Shown here: positions 8,826 through 16,253 of the stretch, piece by piece
Layout of the letters: every line of letters starts with the position of its first letter
Numbering within the stretch: the first letter of the stretch is position 1
Source of the DNA: Funneliformis mosseae
Taxonomy: Eukaryota; Glomeromycota; Glomeromycetes; Glomerales; Glomeraceae
Reading direction: 5' to 3'
NCBI GenBank assembly: GCA_910592005.1
Contig: CAJVPP010002119.1
Coordinates: forward strand, 1-16,253
DNA length: 16,253 bases
Notes under the pieces: generated by a model
What the model saw: the letters and a program-made list of their open reading frames with translations, nothing else
Database searches by the model: none
Told to the model about the DNA's origin: nothing
Translations under genes and position numbers: made by a program

Positions 8826-9630
8826 AAAAATTTAATATGAAAAGTCGAAATTTTGAACAATATTGAGTGTGATAGTGATACCAACGGAGTCAACGGCTTA
8901 AGTCGACTCTAAAAAAGCAAGCAGAGAAGGCTTCAGATTTTTCAAATACCATAGCCTGACTGATGATCAAAGTTCTCTAGATAATTTGACAAACGCCAAC
9001 AAATCGGGATTCTGGCAACTGGACAAATTTTAGTTGAATTATCGAACAAATTTTCAATAAACAAATAAGGTATTAATTCTTAACTACAACTGTGTGGTGC
9101 GGTAGGATTGTAATTTTTATAAAAATCTATTGAAGCCTTATTTTTGTGAAGTTTCTACTCCAATTTATTTACTTACTATCGTGACTGGTTTTTATGCAAA
9201 ATATCTATATTTCTCTTACTCAGCATATATTTATTATGTTGGTCACTCAAGAATATTTGAACAAAGGGAAGAAACTTCTAAAGAGCAACGCAAAGGATTA
9301 ACATGTCACTGTGTTGACGGGTGATGATGAATTATGATGACGATGATGACGATGATTATGAAATTGCTTAAGAAACTAGTGTTGATAGATTTTGGAAATG
9401 TTATTGTCTTGTAGATGGACGGAAACTCATACTGAAAATAAAGATGATGATGAAAAAGAAAGGAAAGTCTAAAAGATGAGGATACTATGAACGGGATTTG
9501 TTATTACAAAATCTATAAATGATTAACTACCTCTATGGAAAGTTCTAAACGTTTTTATTCGATTTATTAAATAAAAAGTCATCTGAAAGCAAAGAATATC
9601 ATCACGTAAGCCTGACGCCAGGTTATAGGG
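8826..9630. other. Intergenic with a GAT/GAC-repeat patch
   Basis: No gene can be supported. 9322-9352 is a run of GATGAC/GATGATG trinucleotides and 9445-9455 a shorter one. Around them two short stretches read TCHCVDG (near 9298-9320) and KCYCLVDG (near 9397-9420) in plus-strand frames broken by stops. They may be debris of an acidic or basic low-complexity protein gene, or simple repeats only. Confidence 0.4.
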
Positions 9631-9636
9631 TTTATT
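9631..9636 (-). terminator. Polyadenylation signal of the MATH-BTB gene
   Basis: The minus strand reads AATAAA about 65 bases after the stop codon at 9701-9703, with another at 9568-9563. A small hairpin, CGGACA (9639-9644) with TGTCCG (9664-9669), lies between the stop and this signal. Confidence 0.4.
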
Positions 9637-9700
9637 TACGGACACGTAGATCGTAGATCAGTATGTCCGAATTTGGACTAAAAATTCTTTAACATCTTTA

Positions 9701-10840
9701 TTACACACCAAATAGTTTTGCCCTAAACAATTCATCAAGCCAATCAAAATTTGCATTAGAAATGATATTATTCATCTTGTCTGAATTTTTGATGTTCATC
9801 CAATTTTCACTAAAATATTTCAACCCAGCTTCCTTCATTTCCAAATTTTTCGTTTGCCAACCCATCAATAATATTTCATCCCAAGAAGTTTCATCAACGA
9901 GCCTAACAATCCTTTTGGATCCCTCCCTTTTTAAATCCGAGATATCTCTAACATCTGCTTCAATATATAAATCCTTTAACTCTTCAAATGATAACTCATT
10001 ATCAAGTTTTCCACTATATAAAAAATAAATCATCCTTTTGAAACACTCAAAATTTACATCTTTAATTGAAATGACCGGTGATTTTGATTCTTTCCAATTT
10101 CCTTGAAACAAAGCCTTAAAATATGATGATTTCATTGCAAGGACAAGTCGACTCGCCCTGATTTCGGATCCACAATTAAATTTAAATGTAATATCACTAA
10201 AACTATCATCATTAAAATAATTTTCAAATGAGGATGAGGGTATTATCGATTCATTAGGGTTATTTTCGGGTGAACATATTTCTATTGTATTTTCCCTATC
10301 ATAATAGAAATGAATCTTGAAAATCAGATCAGTTTTCTCCATTTTATTACAATCATCGGGAAAAATATTCTTGATCTCGCAAAAATCATACTCTCCACAT
10401 CTGTTATATTTATTATTTATTCTGGTGATATGATTATATATCTTATCCTTATATTTAGGGTCCACGGATGAAATATTCGTACATGTTTCGTTGTTGTTCA
10501 CAAATATTTCGATTCGATATATCGCTTGTCGATAAAATATTCGTCGTTGCTTATCGTATTCATTTGGAAGTGGAAATAAAAATAGTGACATGTGTTCTTT
10601 GGGAACTCCAACTTTTCCTCGCGGGCACAATAAAAATCTCCAAATATTATCATCCTTTTTCTCTTGACCTTCTTTAGTTAATGGTGTTGATGGTGAATAA
10701 AACCTTTCGCTTAAAATGAATTGAGACGTTTCCATGTGTGAGTAAACATCTTGAAAATCTTTGACTATCCAAATATATGAAGTCAAATGAAAAAAGTCAT
10801 CCTTATTAAGTTCAGGATTTGATTTTTGCTTTGCGTTCAT
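9701..10840 (-). CDS. MATH-BTB domain protein, probable CUL3 adaptor, 379 aa
   Basis: Single uninterrupted exon. The N-terminal part (about 15-180) resembles a divergent MATH/TRAF-like substrate-binding domain: it opens HLTSYIWIVKDF and has WRFLLCPRG (67-75) followed by MSLFLF. The BTB/POZ domain spans about 208-310, with the hallmark SDITF (215-219), RASRLVLAMKSSYFKALF (228-245) and YFLYSGKLD (272-280). The C-terminal part (about 311-379) fits the BACK/3-box region that follows the BTB in SPOP-like proteins. Such proteins dimerise through the BTB and bring substrates to a cullin-3 ubiquitin ligase; that role is from family knowledge, and the substrate is unknown. The start ATG at 10840-10838 gives full domain coverage. 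No introns, frameshifts or linked partner genes are seen. MATH-BTB genes are often expanded in mycorrhizal fungi. Confidence 0.88.
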   Translation of the reverse strand: MNAKQKSNPELNKDDFFHLTSYIWIVKDFQDVYSHMETSQFILSERFYSPSTPLTKEGQEKKDDNIWRFLLCPRGKVGVPKEHMSLFLFPLPNEYDKQRRIFYRQAIYRIEIFVNNNETCTNISSVDPKYKDKIYNHITRINNKYNRCGEYDFCEIKNIFPDDCNKMEKTDLIFKIHFYYDRENTIEICSPENNPNESIIPSSSFENYFNDDSFSDITFKFNCGSEIRASRLVLAMKSSYFKALFQGNWKESKSPVISIKDVNFECFKRMIYFLYSGKLDNELSFEELKDLYIEADVRDISDLKREGSKRIVRLVDETSWDEILLMGWQTKNLEMKEAGLKYFSENWMNIKNSDKMNNIISNANFDWLDELFRAKLFGV

Positions 10841-11463
10841 AATTAAGTTAAGAAAAAAAATTTATGTGAAATGGGAATTAATGAAAAAAAAAATAAATAA
10901 ATTTTAAGTTTTTCTAAAAACGTGTGACAGATTACGCCCCCTTTTTTGCAAAAACCTGTTAAACCAGTTTAATCGGCTTTTTTGATCGCAAAACATTAAC
11001 AGCCAATCCCAAAATTTTTAATGATCACAAGTATTAAAAATTTCCTTTCTAAATTGCGTCTAAACGGACTTCCATACGACCAATCAAATAATCCTAGTCC
11101 CAACGCCTCCAAAAAATTATTAAATCCCTAGATTCTTCAGAACGAAATTTCGATCGTGAATAACATTCTAATCTAATTTCGTTGCAATTTTGTAGATCCT
11201 GCATGTGTTAGTTGATCTTAAACATTAAGCATTTATTTAAATTCGGGGATGAAATCCTAGCAAAATCCACCAATCAAAATGTATTGCTCAGTTCAGATAA
11301 TTAAACTTTTAGAATGATTATAAATACTATTTGCAATTTTGGATTCTTTTTTAAGCATTCTAAATAGTAAATTTGGACATTTTGAAACTTTTTTTATAGT
11401 TTTTATAAAATAATTAAAAAAAATGATTTAGAAAGAAAATTAAAAAAATAATAGTTTTTTTTT
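10841..11463. other. Intergenic region upstream of the MATH-BTB gene
   Basis: The first 60 bases are poly-A/T rich and would hold the minus-strand promoter, but no clear TATA box stands out. A GC-richer patch follows (10920-11110), including CCAAT-type motifs near 11002-11007 and 11080-11086, which could be promoter elements. Beyond 11110 I see nothing. Confidence 0.4.
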
Positions 11464-11772
11464 AGTAGTATTAGTATTAGCAAATGGTATTGGCATTGGT
11501 AGATGACATTGGCTTTTTTTTAGTATGACAATTGGCATTGATATTGGTATTGGTATTGATGGTAATGTTAGCATTAGTGCTAATACTAGCATTGGCTTTG
11601 ATGATGACATTAGTATTAGCATTAGCTTTTTCTTTTTTTTTAGTTTTAGCTTTAGCTTTTAACAATAATATCATTTTTTTAGTAGTGGCATTAGTGTTAG
11701 TATTGCATTAATTTGGCTTTAGTATTAGTTTTAGTGTTAGCTTTAGCTTTAGTATTAGTATTATTTTTAGCT
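11464..11772. repeat. Degenerate hexamer satellite, first block
   Basis: About 310 bases with a 6-base rhythm built from ATTAGT, ATTAGC, ATTGGC and ATTGGT variants, interrupted by poly-T patches. On the minus strand it reads as Ala-Asn/Thr-Asn dipeptides in open frames, which is a by-product of the repeat rather than a gene. The same satellite type fills the loop of the large palindrome near 14205-14555, on the same strand. Confidence 0.8.
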
Positions 11773-12097
11773 AAAATATAAAACTTTTGATTTTTAATTT
11801 TTTAAAAAAATTCATATTAAATAAACATTTTATTATTGATTTTAAATTCTTACTTTTATGGTGATCCCTTATTAGAAGATAGACAATTTTTGCTATATGA
11901 TCACTTATTAATCAAAATTTAAAACAATAATTTTGATATTTTATAGGATATCAGGATATTGATTAATCTAATAGTTTAACTTATTACAATAATAACAAGT
12001 ATTTAATAAACTATAATAATTTTAAAATGATTAGAAATAATTAAAAATTAAAATGATAATATAAATTTATTAAAATATTATTTATTTTGTTGATTGA
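11773..12097. other. AT-rich intergenic, no gene
   Basis: Low-complexity AT-rich sequence. The only structure noticed is a short inverted pair GTGATC (about 11861-11866) and GATCAC (about 11900-11905). Confidence 0.5.
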
Positions 12098-12310
12098 TTT
12101 GATTATACTAGTAGTGATGATCATATTTATAAGAGTGATAATAATAATGATAGTTATAATGATTGTAATGGTTATGATGATTATAATAGTTATGGTAATG
12201 ATGTTACACTTATTATTATTGATATTGATAATAATGATAGTGATAATGATAGTAATAGTGATAAAAGAGAAGGTAAAAATAAAGGTTTAATTAATTGTAA
12301 AGAATGTGAA
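12098..12310 (+). repeat. NNT trinucleotide satellite with an open N/D/S-rich frame
   Basis: A run of codon-like triplets ending in T (GAT, AAT, AGT, TAT, GGT) leaves one plus-strand frame open for 71 codons with no ATG, reading Asn/Asp/Ser/Tyr-rich and ending KGLINCKECE before a TAA at 12311-12313. Beyond the stop the same frame has a Cys and ILKRHL near 12340-12390, giving a C-x2-C ... C ... H pattern loosely like a BED-type zinc finger. More probably it is a degenerate trinucleotide repeat. Confidence 0.55.
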
Positions 12311-12313
12311 TAA

Positions 12314-12615
12314 AATAATTATAAAGAATATAATTGTAATAGTATTAGAAATTCCAATAATTATAGTAATAGTAATATTTTAAAAAGACATTTAATATAT
12401 TTTTATGTGTTTTATAATTAAATTTAAGGGTTTCATGATATATATCAATAATTTCTTTTAAAAAAAATTTGGTATTTCATTTTGATCTTTATTTGGTCTA
12501 AAGTTTTTATTCAATATATTTAAAATTTTTTGTTTTTTAAAAAAAAAAAAAAAATTATTTCTTTTTTTAAATAAAATTTTAAGAATTAAAAAATATATTA
12601 AGAAAGAAATTACTT
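12314..12615. other. AT-rich sequence next to the palindrome
   Basis: No gene is seen. It contains an A-run near 12539-12554. The outer boundary of the palindrome's left arm may lie within this stretch, because the matching right-arm sequence is cut off by the window end. Confidence 0.4.
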
Positions 12616-12639
12616 AATTGATAAATTTCTATAAAATGA

Positions 12640-12990
12640 TTTTTTTTAAAAATAAATTTTTGAATTTTTAATAATATAATGCATAGATTTACAATAAGAA
12701 TTTTTGTATAATTAGATTTATTTTGAGAAGAAACAAATCTAATTATTTTAAAAATAAATTTGATTTTTTGATAATGCAATACATAGATTTATAATAAGAA
12801 CTTTTATATGATCAAATTTATTTTAAGAAGAAATAAGTCTGATTATTTTTAAAAATAAATTTTGATTTTTTAATAATGTAATATGATAGAACTTTTACAT
12901 AATTAAATTTACTTTAAAAAACAAATTTTGATTTTTTTAGATTTTTTGATAATGCAATGTATAATAAGTCAATATTTGATTTTTGATAAA
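12640..12990 (+). repeat. Tandem repeats at the outer end of the left arm
   Basis: Four diverged units, spaced about 77-100 bases, each with ATAATGCAATRCATAGATTT-like sequence (near 12671, 12771, 12872 and 12949), then an AACTTTTATAT..AAATTTATTTTAAGAAG-type stretch and an AAAATAAATTTTGATTTT-type stretch. The same units lie inverted at the far end of the right arm. Confidence 0.75.
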
Positions 12991-13542
12991 TTTTTAATTA
13001 TTTAATTTTAGTTTAAAAATATAAATTATTAATAATCAAAAAATTATTAATAAAAATTCTATTTTATCTTTAATTTAACCTAATATTTTCTATTATTTTC
13101 TATTATTTAACTCTAATTAATGTTGATTTTAATCTGATTAAAATTTTGATTATTTTTTATTAAGATGTATTACTGATAACTATAAAATATAATAAATTTT
13201 TGATTGCATATATTATTATATAGATTATTATAAAGGTTATTATATAGGTAAATTTTTAAAATTCATGTAATTATTTTCAAAAGATGTAAAGAAAAACAAT
13301 ATTAGATCTATATATATGATAAAATTTTATATTATGATTACGCTATTTTTTTGCTTTTTTTATACTATTTTTTTATGCTTTTTTTGTTATTTTTTATAAG
13401 TTTTTTACACTGTTATTTACAATGGAATTATAAGAAAAACTTAACTAAATATAAAATTTACTTGAAGAAATTATTCAAAACAATAATATTTCTATTTTAA
13501 ATAATAATATTTGTATCTTAAAACTAACTTATGATATATTAG

Positions 13543-13724
13543 TACAATTAACCCTCTCTAAATGTATATACTATATATTTTCTCTTTAAATGCATATTCT
13601 TATTCAGTGTTAAGTATATAGAATTTATATAAAAATTTTCTTTAAATGTACACCTTCTTTAAATGCATATTCTTTAAATTTTTACTATGATCCTAAAGGG
13701 TGAATTTAGAGAGTTTTAATTGTA
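13543..13724. mobile_element. TA-flanked MITE in the left arm
   Basis: TACAATTAACCCTCTCTAAAT at the left faces ATTTAGAGAGTTTTAATTGTA at the right, giving terminal inverted repeats of about 20 bp with few mismatches and TA at both edges. Inside, TTTAAATGCATATTCTT is repeated. The opposite arm is continuous here (about 15215-15230 in reverse complement, ATTAGTAGTATTAAAAT), so it shows the empty TA site. A TA duplication suggests a Tc1/mariner or pogo relative; the 182-bp element encodes nothing. Confidence 0.7.
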
Positions 13725-14204
13725 ATATTAAAAGATTAAAAATATTTAATATATCAAAGAATAAATTTAATAATATATTAGTAAAAACTTCATAAATATT
13801 AAAAATAATATATTATTAATTTATTAATTTTATCTCTTTTCAAATCAGAAGTATACTTTTATATTTTAGATCTCAAAAATTGATTTTACTATTAAATATA
13901 AAGATTAATATATAAGCTATATTAAAAAAAGTATATTATATATAATTATTTATAATTAAAAATTATTTTAAATTTTTCTAATGTTTCAAAAAAAGAAATA
14001 AAATATACAAGTTAGAAAAAATAGTTGGTTAATAAAAAAATATATAAAAAAATATTTATAATTATAATATTTGCAAAAATAAGTGATTTTCAAAAAAAAA
14101 ATAAATAAAGTATTAAATATCAAAAGTTTTATTTTCTAATATTCTGATTAGAATCTAAATAAAATATTTAAAGTTACCTAAATAATCTCTTGAAAGTCTT
14201 ACTT

Positions 14205-14555
14205 TCTTACTAATATTAGAGATACTACTAATACTAATATTAGCTTTGGTGCTAATATTGACTTTAATAGCACTAGTATTAGTGCTAGTATTAGCTTTGA
14301 TGGCATTAGTTTTTTGACATTAATGCTAGTATTAGTATTGGCGATGATATTAGCATTTGTATTGGCAGTGATGCTAGCATTAGTTTTAGCTCTAGTATTA
14401 GTCTAGTATTAATGCTGACATTGGCTTTAATGCTAGTATTAGGATTAGTAGTAATACTAACGCTGATATTAGCATTAATACTGTTATTAATATTAGCATT
14501 GATATTGGTATTGGCACTGAAATTGGTAGTAGTAGTAGCATTGGCATTGGTAGCA
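14205..14555. repeat. Degenerate hexamer satellite in the palindrome loop
   Basis: About 350 bases of ATTAGC, ATTAGT, ATTGGC, ATTGAT and CTAGTATTAG variants with a 6-base rhythm, lying exactly between the two arms. It is the same type as the block at 11464-11772 and has the same strand bias, T/G-rich on plus. It is not itself palindromic, so it would form the loop of a hairpin. Confidence 0.8.
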
Positions 14556-14917
14556 TTTTCTTTTTAATATATAAATAAAATTTAAATATTTTATTTATAT
14601 TTTAATCAGAATATTAAAAAATAAAATCTTTGATATCTAATGCTTTATCTATTTTTTTTGAAGTCATTTATCTTTGCGAACATTATAATCATATTTATAT
14701 TACAAATGTTTTTTATACATTTTTTTATTAGCTAATTACCTTCCCTTACTTGTATATTTTTATTTTTTTTTTTTAAATTATTAAAAAAAATTCAAAATAA
14801 TTATTAATATTTTTTAATTATTAAATAATTATATATAATATACTTTTCAATAACTTTGCAATATGGCTTATATCTTAATCTTTATATTTGATAACAAAGT
14901 TAATTTTTAAGACCAAC

Positions 14918-15079
14918 ATATGGGTTGATTGCTAGGAAAATCAGATTCTGGGAATTTTTTAGCAAAATTGAGATTTTTATTGCATTTTAGTTTTTGATGT
15001 TATTAGATTAAAATGTATTAAGCTCTTTATTTTAGTCAAAATTTCTCAGAACCCGATTTTTCTAGAAACACTCCCATAT
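14918..15079. mobile_element. TA-flanked MITE in the right arm
   Basis: ATATGGG..TG.TT.CTAG followed by AAAATC.G.TTCTG.GAA (14918-14954) is repeated inverted at 15043-15079, giving imperfect terminal repeats of about 40 bp. The left arm runs uninterrupted through the equivalent place (about 13851-13875, GAAGTATACTTTTATATTTT), so it preserves the empty site at a TA. The 162-bp element has no coding capacity. Tc1/mariner-type origin is inferred from the TA site. Confidence 0.7.
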
Positions 15080-15779
15080 AAAAGCGTACTTCTAACTTTA
15101 AAAAAAAAATAAATCAATAAACTAATAATATATTATTTAATATTTATCTTATTTTTACCAATATATTATTAAATTTATCCTTTAATATGTTAAATATTTT
15201 CAAAATTTTAATACTACTAATATATTATTGAGTTGGTTTTAAGATCTGAGTATTATTATTTGAAATAGTAATATTATTATTTTAAAAAATTTTTTTAAGG
15301 AAATTTTGTATTTGATTAAGTTTTTCTTATAATTTTATTGTAATAGTAGCACAAAAAGAAATAGCAAAAAGTGTAAAAAAAATAGATAAATATCATAAAA
15401 AAATAGCATAAAATAGCATAAAAAATAGTGTAGCATCATATATATAGATTTAATATTGTTTTTATTTATATCTTTTAAAAAATAATTACATGAATTTTGA
15501 AAATTTACCTATGTAATAATTCATGTAATATCTCATATGATAACCTATATAATCAAAATTTATTTTTGTATTACAATTATTAATATAGCTACCTTAATAG
15601 AAAATGATCAAAATTTTGATTAGGCTAAGATCAACATTAATCAGAGTTAAATAATAAAATACATTAGAGAAATATCAGGTTAAGTTAATGATAAAATGGG
15701 ATTTTAATTAATAATTTTTTAATTATTAATAATTTATATTTTTAAAATAAAATTAAAAATCAAATAATCAACTTATTTC

Positions 15780-16253
15780 TTTTAAAGTAAATTTAATTGT
15801 GCAAAAGTTTTTATCATAAATCTATGCATTGCATTATCAAAAAATCTAAAAAAAAATCAAGATTTGTTTCTTTTAAAATAAATTTAATTGTATAAAAGTT
15901 CTCATCACATTGTATTATCAAAAAACAAAATTTATTTTTAAAATAATTAAGACTTATTCTTTTCAAAGTAAAAATACTAATCATAAATCTATGCATCATA
16001 TTATCAAAAAATTAATAAAATAATCAAGACTTGTTTCTTTTTAAAGTAAATCTGATCATGTAAAAATATCAATCATAAATCTATACATTGCATTATCAAA
16101 AATTAATAAAATAATTAAGACTTGTTTCTTCTCAAAATTAATTTGATCATATAAAAGTACTCATTATAAATCTATATATTGCATTATCAAAAAATCAAAA
16201 TTTATTTTTAAAAAAATTAAAGACTTATTCTTCTTATAGAAATTTATCAGTTG
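15780..16253 (-). repeat. Tandem repeats at the outer end of the right arm
   Basis: Five units spaced about 80-91 bases, each containing ATAAATCTATRCATTGCATTATCAA-like sequence (ATTATCA near 15833, 15914, 16001, 16092 and 16183). They then read AAGACTTRTTTCTT and AAATTTAATTGTATAAAAGT-type sequence. They are the inverted counterparts of the units at 12640-12990, and the array may continue past the window. Confidence 0.75.

Larger units (their letters stand above)
12616..14178 (+). repeat. Left arm of a giant imperfect palindrome
   Basis: This arm reappears in reverse complement in 14576-16253. Anchors: AATTGATAAATTTCTATA (about 12616-12633) with the window end; the ATAATGCAATACATAGATTT block with about 16165-16190; TTACATGAATTTT-type sequence near 13255-13275 with 15486-15500; AAATATAAAGATTAATATATAAGC near 13895-13918 with about 14868-14893; ATTCTGATTA (14141-14150) with TAATCAGAAT (14603-14612). 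Identity looks roughly 80% by eye, with indels. No coding frame survives. Confidence 0.85.
14576..16253 (-). repeat. Right arm of the giant palindrome (truncated by window end)
   Basis: Reverse complement of the left arm; symmetry is centred near 14376. Near the centre, 14581-14700 matches the reverse complement of about 14041-14173 almost base for base with a few substitutions. At the outer end the last bases of the window correspond to about 12616, so the arm probably continues beyond 16253. It carries an insertion of its own and no gene. Confidence 0.85.

Noticed and set aside
9130..9324. Plus-strand open frame of 64 codons rich in Tyr and Phe
   Set aside because: It starts at a TTG, has no splice partners and ends in GAT-repeat sequence; composition alone is not enough.
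9762..10677. Two plus-strand open frames inside the MATH-BTB gene
   Set aside because: They lie antisense to a well-supported 379-residue coding frame and have no domain features.
11440..11674. Minus-strand frames reading Asn-Ala-Asn-Thr repeats
   Set aside because: Any frame through a 6-base satellite stays open; there is no conserved domain and no promoter.
12087..12290. Hydrophobic Ile/Val/Met-rich plus-strand frame resembling a membrane protein
   Set aside because: It is the alternate frame of an NNT repeat, which always yields Ile/Met/Val strings.
12579..15999. Short minus-strand frames in the palindrome arms
   Set aside because: Phe/Lys/Ile-rich translations of AT-rich repeats that are not preserved between the two arms.
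12616..16253. Palindrome as an assembly or library inversion artefact
   Set aside because: Artefactual inversions would be near-identical, whereas these arms differ at roughly a fifth of positions and carry different insertions.
15780..16253. CRISPR-like array
   Set aside because: The units are diverged head-to-tail repeats with no unique spacers, in an intron-containing eukaryotic genome.

Overview
The window looks like a gene-poor, very AT-rich piece of a fungal nuclear genome. Genes are split by many short GT-AG introns (mostly 65-122 bases) and separated by poly-A/poly-T tracts, small inverted-repeat elements and degenerate satellites. Cytochrome P450 paralogues and a MATH-BTB protein in such a background suggest an arbuscular mycorrhizal fungus (Glomeromycotina, Rhizophagus-like). 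That placement is inference; nothing in the window proves it.

Layout. 1-900: repeat debris and a promoter. 946-2702 (+) and 3667-5917 (-): two complete P450 genes arranged tail to tail, which I reconstructed exon by exon (492 and 495 residues). Their three shared introns match in position and phase, but the second gene has six more. 5920-7680: upstream of the second gene lie three decayed copies of its 5' end, a 188-bp transposon-like element with 32-bp perfect terminal inverted repeats and a 9-bp target duplication, and a short GGCCAAAATGGCC-type hairpin. 8083-8679 (+): a two-exon gene for a small protein with a predicted C-terminal double membrane span. 9701-10840 (-): an intact single-exon MATH-BTB gene, probably a CUL3 ubiquitin-ligase adaptor. 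10841-16253: no convincing gene. This part holds a hexamer satellite, an NNT-type satellite and a giant imperfect palindrome.

The most unusual structure is that palindrome. An arm at about 12616-14178 reappears in reverse complement at about 14576-16253 and runs off the window end. A 400-bp loop of degenerate hexamer satellite lies between the arms, and 77-100-bp tandem repeats lie at the outer ends. Each arm carries one small TA-flanked inverted-repeat insertion that the other arm lacks, so each arm preserves the other's empty site. This resembles a foldback-type element or long hairpin locus and contains no visible transposase.

The genes do not form a pathway. The two P450s are a local birth-and-death family; the other two genes look unrelated to them. 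No tRNA, rRNA or CRISPR array was recognised.
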